From positions 1-36,155 of the forward strand of contig JAOEQC010000018.1 of the NCBI GenBank assembly GCA_028388995.1: 36,155 nucleotides of DNA, read 5' to 3'. Positions within the stretch are counted from its first letter, which is position 1, and every line of letters starts with the position of its first letter. This document shows positions 26,741-34,557 of this stretch, piece after piece. The position numbers were made by a program, and so were the translations under genes. The stretch is from Ascidiaceihabitans sp. (GTDB lineage: Bacteria > Pseudomonadota > Alphaproteobacteria > Rhodobacterales > Rhodobacteraceae). The notes beneath the pieces were generated by a model. The model searched no databases. It saw nothing but the letters and a program-made list of their open reading frames with translations, and was not told the DNA's origin.

Positions 26741-27219
26741 TGCCGGAGTTTTTATTGCCGTTCTATTGCTTTGTGACCGGTTAGAAGAAAGATTTAGTTG
26801 ATGTAAGTATCTAAATTTTTGGGCCAGACCCCTCCAGGGCTGACTATTTTGCTGTCAAACCTAACAAAGCGGTCCTGTGGAAAGATATACCACTGTATTG
26901 GCTTGGTTTATTGGAGGTATTAGGGAAATTTTGGCGCCCAGAAGAGGACGTCTAACTCGTAGGATTATCATTCAATTATAGTGGGTTATACTTTGACGCC
27001 TTATCGAAAGTGGTCCTGAACGCGGTCGCGATTTAAGCGTCTGGTCAGAATGACTATTTGTGGCTTGCTCCCCCTAACCGGACATTGGTGGTTATTGCAG
27101 CGAAGGTCCGCTTCGAGCCCAAACTTCCACGGTGCAGCCCCTTCGGCGATCTCCCGCGTCTGCGCATCGGATATCCCCGCTGAGCAGAGTCCATAGGTGA
27201 ACTTGTATGGAGGTCATAG
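26741..27219. other. Non-coding junction between sulfur operon and IS remnant
   Basis: No gene of known type is supported here. The stretch holds the right copy of the 45-bp repeat and a second TGACTATTT motif at about 27051. Near 27060-27190 is a GC-richer block (ACCGGACATTGGTGG, GCGAAGGTCCGCTTCGAGCC) that contrasts with the AT-rich DNA to its left. It looks like accumulated mobile-element debris. Confidence 0.5.
26831..26876 (+). repeat. Degenerate ~45-bp direct repeat, right copy
   Basis: This is the partner of 24191-24235, in the same orientation, 2.6 kb away, with the core CTATTTTGCTG then ACAAAG. It lies 90 bases after the small exported-peptide gene, so the two copies bracket the whole sulfur-uptake operon. 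Confidence 0.6.
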
Positions 27220-27866
27220 TGAGCAGCCCCACTTGAGCGGTCCATATTGAAAGTTAGTGCATGACTGGCCTTTCGTCCATTGGAACGATGGCATCTGGCG
27301 CAGGTGGGCGATAGCCCAATGCACTATGGGGTCGTTTAGTGTTGTAGTGGTTCCTCCATCTTTCGATAATAATTTGGGCTTCCCGCAACGAGTAGAAGAT
27401 TTCGCCGTTCAGCAACTCGTCGCGCATTCGCCCATTGAAGCTTTCGCAATATCCGTTCTCCCAGGGTGATCCCGGCTCGATGTAGGCGGTCTTTGCCCCA
27501 ACTGCTTTGATCCAATTTCTGACAACCTCAGCAATAAACTCAGTTCCGTTGTCTGACCTGATGAAGGCAGGCACTCCACGCAAGATGAACAGGTCTGTCA
27601 GCGCATCGATGACCTCAGTCGAGTTGAGCTTTCGTTTCACCCGGATCGCAAGGCATTCTCGGCTGTGTTCATCCAAGATGTTGAGCGTCCTGAACGCTCT
27701 GCCGTCATCAGTACGATGATGCACAAAGTCGTATGACCAGACATGATTGCGATACTCAGGACGTACACGGACACACGAGCCATCGTTCAGCCAGAGCCGC
27801 CCCTTCTTTGGTGTTTTAATGGCACTTTAAGCCCGTCGCGTCGCCATAAGCGTTCGACAGGGTTTG
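27220..27866 (-). mobile_element. Truncated IS3-family insertion sequence (OrfB transposase C-terminal part)
   Basis: Read leftwards, 27254-27724 encodes the rve integrase core of an IS3-type Orf[38 protein letters not shown] (second Asp), [19 protein letters not shown] (catalytic Glu), and the end [16 protein letters not shown]. The same protein continues upstream in other frames ([18 protein letters not shown], then [13 protein letters not shown]), with a one-base frameshift near 27815, and stops matching at about 27866. OrfA and the left end are missing. The right terminal repeat probably begins TGAGCAGCCCCACTTGAGCG at 27220. It is a dead remnant sitting between the sulfur-uptake region and the catabolic cluster. 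Confidence 0.85.
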
Positions 27867-27926
27867 ACATTTCTGAAGCAAGACAACTTCAATATAGGTA
27901 AACTTATCAGTTTCGTTGTACCCGCG

Positions 27927-27946
27927 AAAAAATGCTAAAGCTTTAG
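27927..27946 (-). terminator. Putative terminator of the catabolic cluster
   Basis: On the minus strand CTAAAGCTTTAG, overlapping the RraA-like stop codon, is followed by CA and six T. The stem can be only 4 bp with a 4-base loop, so it is weak, but it is the only terminator-like site before the IS remnant. Confidence 0.3.
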
Positions 27947-28638
27947 GTACGGCTCTTTTCGAAGGTGTCCCAAGCTTCTTCAAATACTTCGAAATTAAAC
28001 TCTGCGCTTCGAGCAGGCTCTAAAATCAAAGCCTCTGTCGACAACAGCTTTTCGATTGAGGCCTCTAGCGTTTCGATCACGTCCTTGGGAATTACTAAAG
28101 CACCGTGACGGTCGGCGTGGATCAAATCGCCTTCGGTAACTGTCATCCCAAAAATCTCAATTTGAGTTCCAATCTCTTGAACGTGAACAAAGCCGTGGCT
28201 TGGACCGATTGACCCTGCAATAACTGGATAACCCGTTGGGACATCCCCTAGATCGCGCATAACACCGTTTGTCAGCGTGCCTGACAGCCCAAATCCTTTG
28301 TGCACAGTCGTGTTTATCTCTCCCCAATAGGCACCGATACAATCAGGGAAGTCGGTGTCCTCAACAACGGCCACTGCAGGCATTGGGGCATCGGCCATAT
28401 GTTTGTAATAAGCCATGCGGCGCGCTTTGATTACTTCAGGGGCTTCGGTTGGTGCATTGACGGCAGCGATCTTAGCCGTGCGGGCATATCCAACAATTGC
28501 TGGTTCATCCGGTGCACTGCACAGCATTGTCCCACGAGTAAATGCATCGAAGCCGCGTTTCCCTTGAGCGACTTCGATGGCGTTACAAACTGTAGGCGTG
28601 TCCACAGATTGAAGGAGTTTTAGAAGTGATGGTGTCAT
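27943..28638 (-). CDS. RraA/HMG-aldolase-like protein
   Basis: The 231-residue protein belongs to the RraA-like fold that includes 4-hydroxy-4-methyl-2-oxoglutarate / 4-carboxy-4-hydroxy-2-oxoadipate aldolases and oxaloacetate decarboxylases. The family's Arg-Asp pair that holds substrate and metal is R128-D129 (TNGVMRDLGD), and ADRHGALVIP matches the D-x-H/D-G-V turn. It is longer than the 160-residue RraA regulators and has the N-terminal helices of the aldolase subgroup (TPTVCNAIEVAQGKRGF). As the last gene of the cluster, six bases after the MetE-like gene, it would fit a final retro-aldol or decarboxylation to a central metabolite. Substrate unknown. Confidence 0.82.
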   Translation of the reverse strand: MTPSLLKLLQSVDTPTVCNAIEVAQGKRGFDAFTRGTMLCSAPDEPAIVGYARTAKIAAVNAPTEAPEVIKARRMAYYKHMADAPMPAVAVVEDTDFPDCIGAYWGEINTTVHKGFGLSGTLTNGVMRDLGDVPTGYPVIAGSIGPSHGFVHVQEIGTQIEIFGMTVTEGDLIHADRHGALVIPKDVIETLEASIEKLLSTEALILEPARSAEFNFEVFEEAWDTFEKSRT

Positions 28639-28644
28639 GATCTG

Positions 28645-29772
28645 TTATCCCTTCACCAATGCAGCGCCTTCGGAGAGGCTGGTTAGTTTTGCATATGCAA
28701 TGTCTGGGTCAACGGCACCGAAGCCAGCAAAGGTTCCGAATCCACAATCAGATCCTGCAATAACCCGATCTGAGCCAACGATCCCCGTGAAGCGTTCAAT
28801 GCGTTGCGCCACCAACTCTGGGTGCTCGACAAAGTTTGTGGTGGTGTCAACAACGCCGGGCACAAGAACTTTGTTGTCAGGAATTTCAGATTTGCGGTCA
28901 CGGAAAACTGTCCACTCGTGGGCATGGCGTGGATTTGATGTTTCAAACAATAGGTATTGCGCCTTGGTCGACATAAGGGTCGAGAAAACAGTGTCCATCG
29001 GGATGTCGCAACAATGCGGTCCCTCGTAGTTGCCCCAACAGATGTGAATGCGCACCTTGTCCTCTGGGACGTTTTCTAAGGCGTGGCTTAGGGCTTCAAC
29101 ATGAGAGGCTGCAACCTTTAGGAACTCTTTGTCAGATAGGTCTTGGAACAGCATGTGGCGCGATAGTGCGAGGTCTGGGCAGTCCAGTTGCAGATCAAGG
29201 CCAGAGGCGACAATGGTTTCGTATTCTTCGCGCATCGCGTCTGCGAGAGCTGCTAAATACGCTTCGCGGGTTTTGTAGTGATCATTCTGCAAAAACAATG
29301 AAATCACGCCCGGTGATGCCGCGTTCATAAAGCCACGTTTGGCGCCGTGGTTCGCCATTGCCCCCTTCAGATTGTCGATGTCCTTTTGCAATTCACCTTG
29401 ACCTTTTGACGTTACATCACTGGTGCACATTGGGCGCGCGTATTGGGGTGTTCCACCATCGCTTGCCAGACGTTTTAAAAAGCCTGGGAAAATTTTTAAA
29501 TCCGCTGGCGCATTGCGCGGGCTGTCACCAGAAAAACCAGTATAGCGGTCCTTAACGTAAGTGGCATACGAGATTTTTGAGGTCTCGCCATCGCTGACAA
29601 TATGGATACCCGCTTTGACTTGTTTTGCTACAGTTTCATCAACTGCTGATGACATAGCCGCATCAAAAGCGGCTTGGTCAAAAGGTTGTTCGTTTTCGCG
29701 TGCGAAGATGAAATCTACAACATCTTGGGTACGGGGCAAGCTGCCAACATGTGAGGTCAGGATTTTGGTCAT
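28645..29772 (-). CDS. Stand-alone MetE C-terminal-type zinc alkyl/methyl transferase
   Basis: The 375-residue protein matches the C-terminal barrel of cobalamin-independent methionine synthase. The zinc ligands are visible as H243 and C245 (RIHICWGN), E277 (LLFETSNP) and C343 (AGSDCGFG), the same H-x-C...E...C order as H641, C643, E665, C726 of E. coli MetE. It opens with ILTSHVGSLPR and has no N-terminal MetE domain, so folate-dependent methionine synthesis of the classical type is unlikely. This size class includes core-MetE enzymes and epoxyalkane:coenzyme M transferase (XecA), which activate a thiolate on zinc. Being co-transcribed with dehydrogenases and an aldolase suggests a demethylation or thiol-transfer step in catabolism. 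Substrate unknown. Confidence 0.85.
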   Translation of the reverse strand: MTKILTSHVGSLPRTQDVVDFIFARENEQPFDQAAFDAAMSSAVDETVAKQVKAGIHIVSDGETSKISYATYVKDRYTGFSGDSPRNAPADLKIFPGFLKRLASDGGTPQYARPMCTSDVTSKGQGELQKDIDNLKGAMANHGAKRGFMNAASPGVISLFLQNDHYKTREAYLAALADAMREEYETIVASGLDLQLDCPDLALSRHMLFQDLSDKEFLKVAASHVEALSHALENVPEDKVRIHICWGNYEGPHCCDIPMDTVFSTLMSTKAQYLLFETSNPRHAHEWTVFRDRKSEIPDNKVLVPGVVDTTTNFVEHPELVAQRIERFTGIVGSDRVIAGSDCGFGTFAGFGAVDPDIAYAKLTSLSEGAALVKG

Positions 29773-29805
29773 GGTGCTTCTTTCAAAATAAACATGGGTC
29801 CGGTG

Positions 29806-30774
29806 TTATTTTCCGGTCCAGGTCGGCCCCGCAGGATCGTCGTTAGTAATAACTCGATACAGGCTTGCTTCACCTGTCATTGAGGGCTGTAGCGTGTGAG
29901 CAAAACCTGCAGGCAGCAGACACGTATCACCAGGGTTCAATGTTGATGATCCACCATCCCAAGATAACTTCCAGTGGCCACGCATCGGCATCAAAACCAC
30001 AGAATGGTCAATGGAAATAGAGGCGTCCATCAAAGACCCGCGGGTGATAAATTGGACGTCGAAACCAGGCTTGTCTGGCAAAATAGCGTCGGCACCAATG
30101 ACTTTTGCTGGCGATTTCCCCGCGAGCCCCATCAGATCAAGGTAACGCGCTACGTGGCGTGGGATCACGTCCAAAGCGGCCGGTTCCGGTATTTTGGCAA
30201 GTTCTGCATCACTCAAAACGGGCATAGGGCTCACGCCGTCGGGCAATGTGACCCCTTGTTTGGTGTCATACAGTTTCCCGTTTTCACCTAGGACCAGCCC
30301 GTGTTCCGCGGCATCTTGGATCACTTGCGGTGCCCATGTCACGCCGCCACCGGCATCATCACCGCCAAGAACAGCCATGATCATACCGTAATCGGTTCCG
30401 ATATTTTCAAAGCCACGGAAAATGTCCGTTGGAATGTTGATGATATCGCCTTCTTCCAGCGTAACCTCACCTGCATCACCCCAACGTCCCCAAAAGAAAC
30501 GCCAGCGCCCTTTAAGGACAAAGAACACTTCGGCAGTGGTGTGACTGTGTAATGAATTGCGACATTTGGGCGGCTGACCTGCTGCCCCGATATTGAAGCC
30601 GGGTGTGTCGTTGATGTGAACATGCTGGTCTGCGCTTTCGCTTACACCGCCACCAATGATTGTGAAATTCTCTTTTTGATCACTGCCCGGTGTATGGGCA
30701 TCGATAAAGGCTGTTTTACACGGGATCAGGTCGCCGTAACGAACGATCCGTTTTTCCATTTCTGCTGGTGTCAT
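29806..30774 (-). CDS. Bicupin protein, gentisate-dioxygenase-like architecture
   Basis: The 322-residue protein holds two cupin barrels. The first has motif 1 H76-x-H78-x3-E82 (RNSLHSHTTAEVFFVLKG), then a motif 2 region EEGDIINIPTDIFRGFENIG in which the usual metal-binding His is replaced (R120/G121). The second barrel (HWKLSWDGGSS, GDTCLLPAGFAHTL) lacks an HxH pair. So at most one, incomplete metal site exists, unlike gentisate or 1-hydroxy-2-naphthoate dioxygenases, which keep three His. It could be an isomerase, a lyase or a binding protein. It lies 4 bases after the SnoaL-like gene and 33 before the MetE-like gene. Confidence 0.8.
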   Translation of the reverse strand: MTPAEMEKRIVRYGDLIPCKTAFIDAHTPGSDQKENFTIIGGGVSESADQHVHINDTPGFNIGAAGQPPKCRNSLHSHTTAEVFFVLKGRWRFFWGRWGDAGEVTLEEGDIINIPTDIFRGFENIGTDYGMIMAVLGGDDAGGGVTWAPQVIQDAAEHGLVLGENGKLYDTKQGVTLPDGVSPMPVLSDAELAKIPEPAALDVIPRHVARYLDLMGLAGKSPAKVIGADAILPDKPGFDVQFITRGSLMDASISIDHSVVLMPMRGHWKLSWDGGSSTLNPGDTCLLPAGFAHTLQPSMTGEASLYRVITNDDPAGPTWTGK

Positions 30775-30778
30775 GGGT

Positions 30779-31747
30779 CTACCCTGTCTTCATCGCGATC
30801 TGTTTCCAGACCGAAGTTTCGTCAAACAATGTGTATTCGCGGCGGATGCCCCAAGGGCCAAACTCAACATGGCTGATGCCCATAACGTGAACTTCTGCAC
30901 CAGTAGGTTTGCCAAATGCGCCCCAACCGTCGTGTTTGCCTGTTAGGCTCCAACGAATTGCGGCGCGTGGTGACATCATTGGGTCTTCGCGTCCGATTTG
31001 ATGGTCGATCGTAAAGGAGGCTGATGGGAAAGCCGCGCGCAGGCCAATCCAAAAGTCATCAACGCCATCGGTGGAAATCGCTTCCTTTCCTCCGGGGTAA
31101 AATCCGGTGACTGCACGGTCATACTCTGCAGGAATTACACCCAGATAGGCACCCATAATGCGGTTCAAGATATCCGCGTATTTGGCACCCCAAGCGTTGT
31201 CGTTGCCGCGACCGGTATAGGGTCCAACCTGATCTATAGAGGGGTGGAAGGGTTGCACGCAGTTTTCAGGACCACCTTCGCGTTCGATCAGATCAATCGC
31301 GTATTCCTTTGGATCCCAGCCAAGTTGGCGCACAACAGCACCTTGGTCACGGATTAGCCATTCGTCATTTATTTGATTGTCGATTGCATGGCAGTCGGCA
31401 ACAATGCGGTAGCGCAATTTTTTGCCAGTGGCTTTGCCATAGACGCCGTCGCCCAAATGAGTGGCCGTAGATAGAATACGGTGGGAAGACAGCATGCCTT
31501 CCTCAGGGGATCCCGACCAAATTACGTCTTCACCAAGCAATCGTCGATCAGGGAATTCCGCAAGCGTTGCCATGGTGGCACCAATCACCTCCTCATTTCC
31601 AAACACGATGGAGCCTGGAGACCGCACAGGGATGTCTGGCGCATAGTAGTGATGCAATGTCGCAAGGTTGCGATGCTCCCAAATCTCTTGGGTAATCCCC
31701 AAAATATAGTCAGGGAAATCGGTGAACCGATCTGAGAAACCTTTCAT
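30779..31747 (-). CDS. Two-domain SnoaL-like (NTF2-fold) protein A
   Basis: I place the start at the ATG at 31747, whose ATGA overlaps the LacI stop; an ATG at 31756 would add three residues. The 322-residue product has two NTF2-like domains. The first is about residues 15-145 (TQEIWEHRNLATLHHYYAPD, SIVFGNEEVIGATMATLAEFPD). The second is about 180-320 (GAYLGVIPAEYDRAVTGFYPGG, IGLRAAFPSASFTIDHQIG, VHVMGISHVEFGPWGIRREY). SnoaL-type proteins cyclise, hydrate or isomerise small ligands in the barrel cavity, but catalytic residues vary and cannot be assigned. It differs clearly from the second SnoaL-like gene at 33511. Confidence 0.75.
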   Translation of the reverse strand: MKGFSDRFTDFPDYILGITQEIWEHRNLATLHHYYAPDIPVRSPGSIVFGNEEVIGATMATLAEFPDRRLLGEDVIWSGSPEEGMLSSHRILSTATHLGDGVYGKATGKKLRYRIVADCHAIDNQINDEWLIRDQGAVVRQLGWDPKEYAIDLIEREGGPENCVQPFHPSIDQVGPYTGRGNDNAWGAKYADILNRIMGAYLGVIPAEYDRAVTGFYPGGKEAISTDGVDDFWIGLRAAFPSASFTIDHQIGREDPMMSPRAAIRWSLTGKHDGWGAFGKPTGAEVHVMGISHVEFGPWGIRREYTLFDETSVWKQIAMKTG

Positions 31748-32784
31748 GAGGTCCATCCTTCTGGGATTTTGGCAGAGCCACGCACAACAAGTGGACTATC
31801 CACTTTGATATGGCGCGGTTCGGACGCAGGGTTGCTAATTTTATCGATCATGAGAGCGACAGTTTCTTGGACCATGACATTGGCGCGTTGGCGTACAGTG
31901 GTTAGGTCATAGGCAGCCCATGCTGCAGGTGGGACGTCATCATAACCAACGACGCTGACATCTTCAGGAATAAGTAGGCCAAGTTCACTGCGAATGACAT
32001 CCATCACCGCAAAAGCCATGTGGTCGGTGGCAACAAAAACGGCATCAGGGCGGGTAGAGGTGTTAAACATTTTACGTGCAGCGTCTTTGGCACCGTCTAC
32101 AGTAAACCCACCCAATTCATGTGCTGCAAGGGGCAGGCCCGCTTGAGTTAGTCCATCGCGAAAACCCGCTTCACGGTCACGCTGTGTTGATGCGCCTACC
32201 CAGCCACCGATGTATCCGATGCGCTGGTGCTGACCGGCGGCAAAGAATGCTGCAACAGATTGTCCACCAGCAAAGTTGTTGGAGGTGACTGCCGAATGGT
32301 CAGTTGTATCTTGTGATCTGTTGAACAGGACAACAGGAACACCAGCCGCTGCACAACGGGCGGTCAAATCGCTAGAGATACCAACGCTTGCAGTAATAAT
32401 CCCATCGATCTGATAATCCAACAATTCGTCGATCACTTGATCCGTTGATTGTGTATCGTTGGATGCCATAAAGACGAGCACGTGATACCCCTCAGCCTGT
32501 AAGGAGTTCGATAGTTTCTCAAGTGCGAGAGGATAAAAGTAGTTGTCCAAATATGCGACTATTAGCCCGATGATCCGGCTTTTACCTGTGATCAACGACC
32601 GCGCGAGTACGTTTGGGCGATATCCCAGTTCAAGGGCCGCTTGGCGCACCTTAAGTGCAGTTTTTGGGCTGACGGACGCGCCTTTTGTGAATACGCGGCT
32701 GACTGCAGACTGACTAACACCTGCACGCTGGGCAACTTGGAACGATGTGATACGATCAGCCAGCGGTCCACCCTCCGTCGACAA
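31744..32784 (-). CDS. LacI-family transcriptional regulator
   Basis: The protein has the LacI N-terminal helix-turn-helix (ITSFQVAQRAGVSQSAVSRVF), the hinge helix region (YRPNVLARSLITGKSRIIGLIV) and a periplasmic-binding-protein-like sensor domain (FVATDHMAFAVMDVIRSELG, VSVVGYDDVPPAAWAAY). No ATG precedes the helix-turn-helix. Possible starts are TTG at 32784 (346 residues) or CTG at 32763, which sits 8 bases after GGAGGG; both lie inside the end of the SDR gene. Lying inside the operon it probably regulates, it is likely to be autoregulated and to respond to a pathway intermediate. No operator can be assigned because the operon promoter lies past the window. Confidence 0.92.
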   Translation of the reverse strand: MSTEGGPLADRITSFQVAQRAGVSQSAVSRVFTKGASVSPKTALKVRQAALELGYRPNVLARSLITGKSRIIGLIVAYLDNYFYPLALEKLSNSLQAEGYHVLVFMASNDTQSTDQVIDELLDYQIDGIITASVGISSDLTARCAAAGVPVVLFNRSQDTTDHSAVTSNNFAGGQSVAAFFAAGQHQRIGYIGGWVGASTQRDREAGFRDGLTQAGLPLAAHELGGFTVDGAKDAARKMFNTSTRPDAVFVATDHMAFAVMDVIRSELGLLIPEDVSVVGYDDVPPAAWAAYDLTTVRQRANVMVQETVALMIDKISNPASEPRHIKVDSPLVVRGSAKIPEGWTS

Positions 32785-33514
32785 GAAGGTGGGTGCCTGT
32801 CACCATCGAAGACGCACCAGAGGCTAGGTACAATGCAGCCCCCATAATGTCTTCAACTTCACCGACGCGATCAAGTTTGATCTTATCATTGATCCACGCA
32901 GCACGAACTGGATCATCCAAAGTCGCAGTAGTTAAAGGTGTTCGAATAAAGGTTGGGCAGATTGTGTTAATCCTGATCCCCAATTCCCCCCACTCAATCG
33001 CCATACTTTTGACCATTCCTTCCAGCGCGTGTTTGGAAGTGCAATAAACTGTGCGATCAACGCCGCCCACGTGGCCCATTTGGGAGGAAATGTGGATGAT
33101 CGATCCTTTGATACCTGCTGCTTTCATCGCTGTCGCAGCATAGGTCGATAAGAAATATGCAGAGCGCAAATTGACATCCATAACGGCATCAAAATCCTCT
33201 GGCAGGGTCTCAAGTGCTGATTTGTGGCGGGCAAGGCCTGCTGAGTTTATGATTATGTCAAAGGGTTTGGCCAATGCTGTTTTCAAAGCGCCCAAATCTG
33301 ATTGATCCAAAATCAATCCTTCAGCACTCAAACCTTGAGCTGTCATTGCGCCTACTGTTTCGTTCAGGCGATCTGCACCACGTGCAGCACAGACTACCAT
33401 TGCACCCGCTTCTGCAATTGCCACGGCGCAGGCTTGTCCAATGCCAGATGAAGCACCAGTGACCAAAGCACGTTTGCCATTTAGCGATAGCGACGGTGTT
33501 GTCGGCAGCTTCAT
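32756..33514 (-). CDS. Short-chain dehydrogenase/reductase
   Basis: The 252-residue classical SDR oxidises or reduces a secondary alcohol or ketone with NAD(P). Visible are the cofactor motif TGASSGIG (residues 19-26), NSAG (90-93) and the catalytic set S144, Y157 and K161 (HISSQMG, YCTSKHAL). The C-terminus GTHLLVDGGWTAG is typical. The start overlaps the stop of the second SnoaL-like gene by four bases (ATGA) and its end overlaps the LacI gene. A mild oxidation of a polyol or hydroxy acid in the shared pathway is likely; substrate unknown. Confidence 0.93.
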   Translation of the reverse strand: MKLPTTPSLSLNGKRALVTGASSGIGQACAVAIAEAGAMVVCAARGADRLNETVGAMTAQGLSAEGLILDQSDLGALKTALAKPFDIIINSAGLARHKSALETLPEDFDAVMDVNLRSAYFLSTYAATAMKAAGIKGSIIHISSQMGHVGGVDRTVYCTSKHALEGMVKSMAIEWGELGIRINTICPTFIRTPLTTATLDDPVRAAWINDKIKLDRVGEVEDIMGAALYLASGASSMVTGTHLLVDGGWTAG

Positions 33515-34557
33515 TTAGGTTCTCCGATGGGGAAATTTAAAGGACCCATATTCCGCGCTTTGTTGAATTCACGCAAGCGCGCAAACACATCAACGCCCAA
33601 CTGGCGATATACGTCCAGCAAGTCGACAAGAACCCAATTCTCCCGAATCTTATCGCCGTCTAAACGCCAGAAATCCAAGGAACGCATTTCGATCTTCTGA
33701 CCATTTGGCGCTATGCCCATCCAGCCTGATCCCGTTACAGTTTGCACCATATCGGGCCAGCCAGTGACGGCGACATAATCGCCCTCAGCAAAGAAGTGGA
33801 ACGTTGTTTCATCGGGAAATTGTCCGCGATCAGGCATGGCGTTGAGGAAGGGGATTTGATGCCAATTGCGAAAGCCTGAAATGCCACGTGCTGTGCCAAT
33901 GCCAGCAGGCCCGTACCACGACATTTTTGGGTGCCAAAAACGTTCAAGCTCCATGGCCTCAACAGGTTCCACAGGATGGCGCACCAAGACTGTTAGCATG
34001 TCTAAGATATGGGTTTGGCAGAACTGCGCGCGATCCGTTTGATCGGTTGCATCTAACAATCCATCTTGGGTGATCGGACCGGGCGTATGCCATTCACGAC
34101 CCAAACTTGGTGCCATAGGCCATGCACCGGCCTGCATCATCAGTTCAGGAATATCCCAGATCGCCTGAACTTCAACAATTTTCCCGTCCTCGATGCGGTA
34201 AAACTCGTGAAACCGCATGTGGGCAAGGTGACCCGTTGGTGGAATATCTAGAAACGGGGCTGCAAAGGTACCAATATAGGAACCACAACATCCGATCCAA
34301 TTGTTGCACTCAGGAGTTTTGCCACTGACAAGGATCGTATCGCGCCGCTCAAGGTCAGGCATGGCGTTGTACAAGGGCGCGAAACAAGTGTCATAAAACT
34401 CCTCTGCTGGAAGATCCCCAAAGGGATGGCACATGTGAACAACCGCGTTTGGTGCCATGAACCTTTGTAATGCCGTTCGCACAGTCACTTCATCAAAATC
34501 ACGCAATGCCACCAGTAGCGGTTGGATTGATTTTGTATTGCTGCGTGCGGCGTTCAT
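33511..34557 (-). CDS. Two-domain SnoaL-like (NTF2-fold) protein B
   Basis: The 348-residue protein contains two SnoaL-like domains. The first (about residues 15-150) has LQRFMAPNAVVHMCHPFGDL, YNAMPDLERRDTILVSG, PTGHLAHMRFHEFYRIEDGK and VEVQAIWDIPELM. The second (about 195-330) has LERFWHPKMSWYGPAGIGTA, GWMGIAPNGQKIEMRSLDFW and LDGDKIRENWVLVDLLDVYRQL. The form [GK]I-x-(E/D)-N-W is the usual SnoaL/ester-cyclase end strand. The second domain is clearly paralogous to the partial gene at the right edge. It directly follows the HisD-like stop (TAA then ATG) and overlaps the SDR start. Role in cyclisation, hydration or isomerisation is inferred from the fold only. Confidence 0.8.
   Translation of the reverse strand: MNAARSNTKSIQPLLVALRDFDEVTVRTALQRFMAPNAVVHMCHPFGDLPAEEFYDTCFAPLYNAMPDLERRDTILVSGKTPECNNWIGCCGSYIGTFAAPFLDIPPTGHLAHMRFHEFYRIEDGKIVEVQAIWDIPELMMQAGAWPMAPSLGREWHTPGPITQDGLLDATDQTDRAQFCQTHILDMLTVLVRHPVEPVEAMELERFWHPKMSWYGPAGIGTARGISGFRNWHQIPFLNAMPDRGQFPDETTFHFFAEGDYVAVTGWPDMVQTVTGSGWMGIAPNGQKIEMRSLDFWRLDGDKIRENWVLVDLLDVYRQLGVDVFARLREFNKARNMGPLNFPIGEPK

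Noticed and set aside
27054-27245. 63-codon minus-strand frame beside the IS remnant
   Set aside because: Arg- and Gly-rich product with no similarity, no ribosome site, spanning the IS end.
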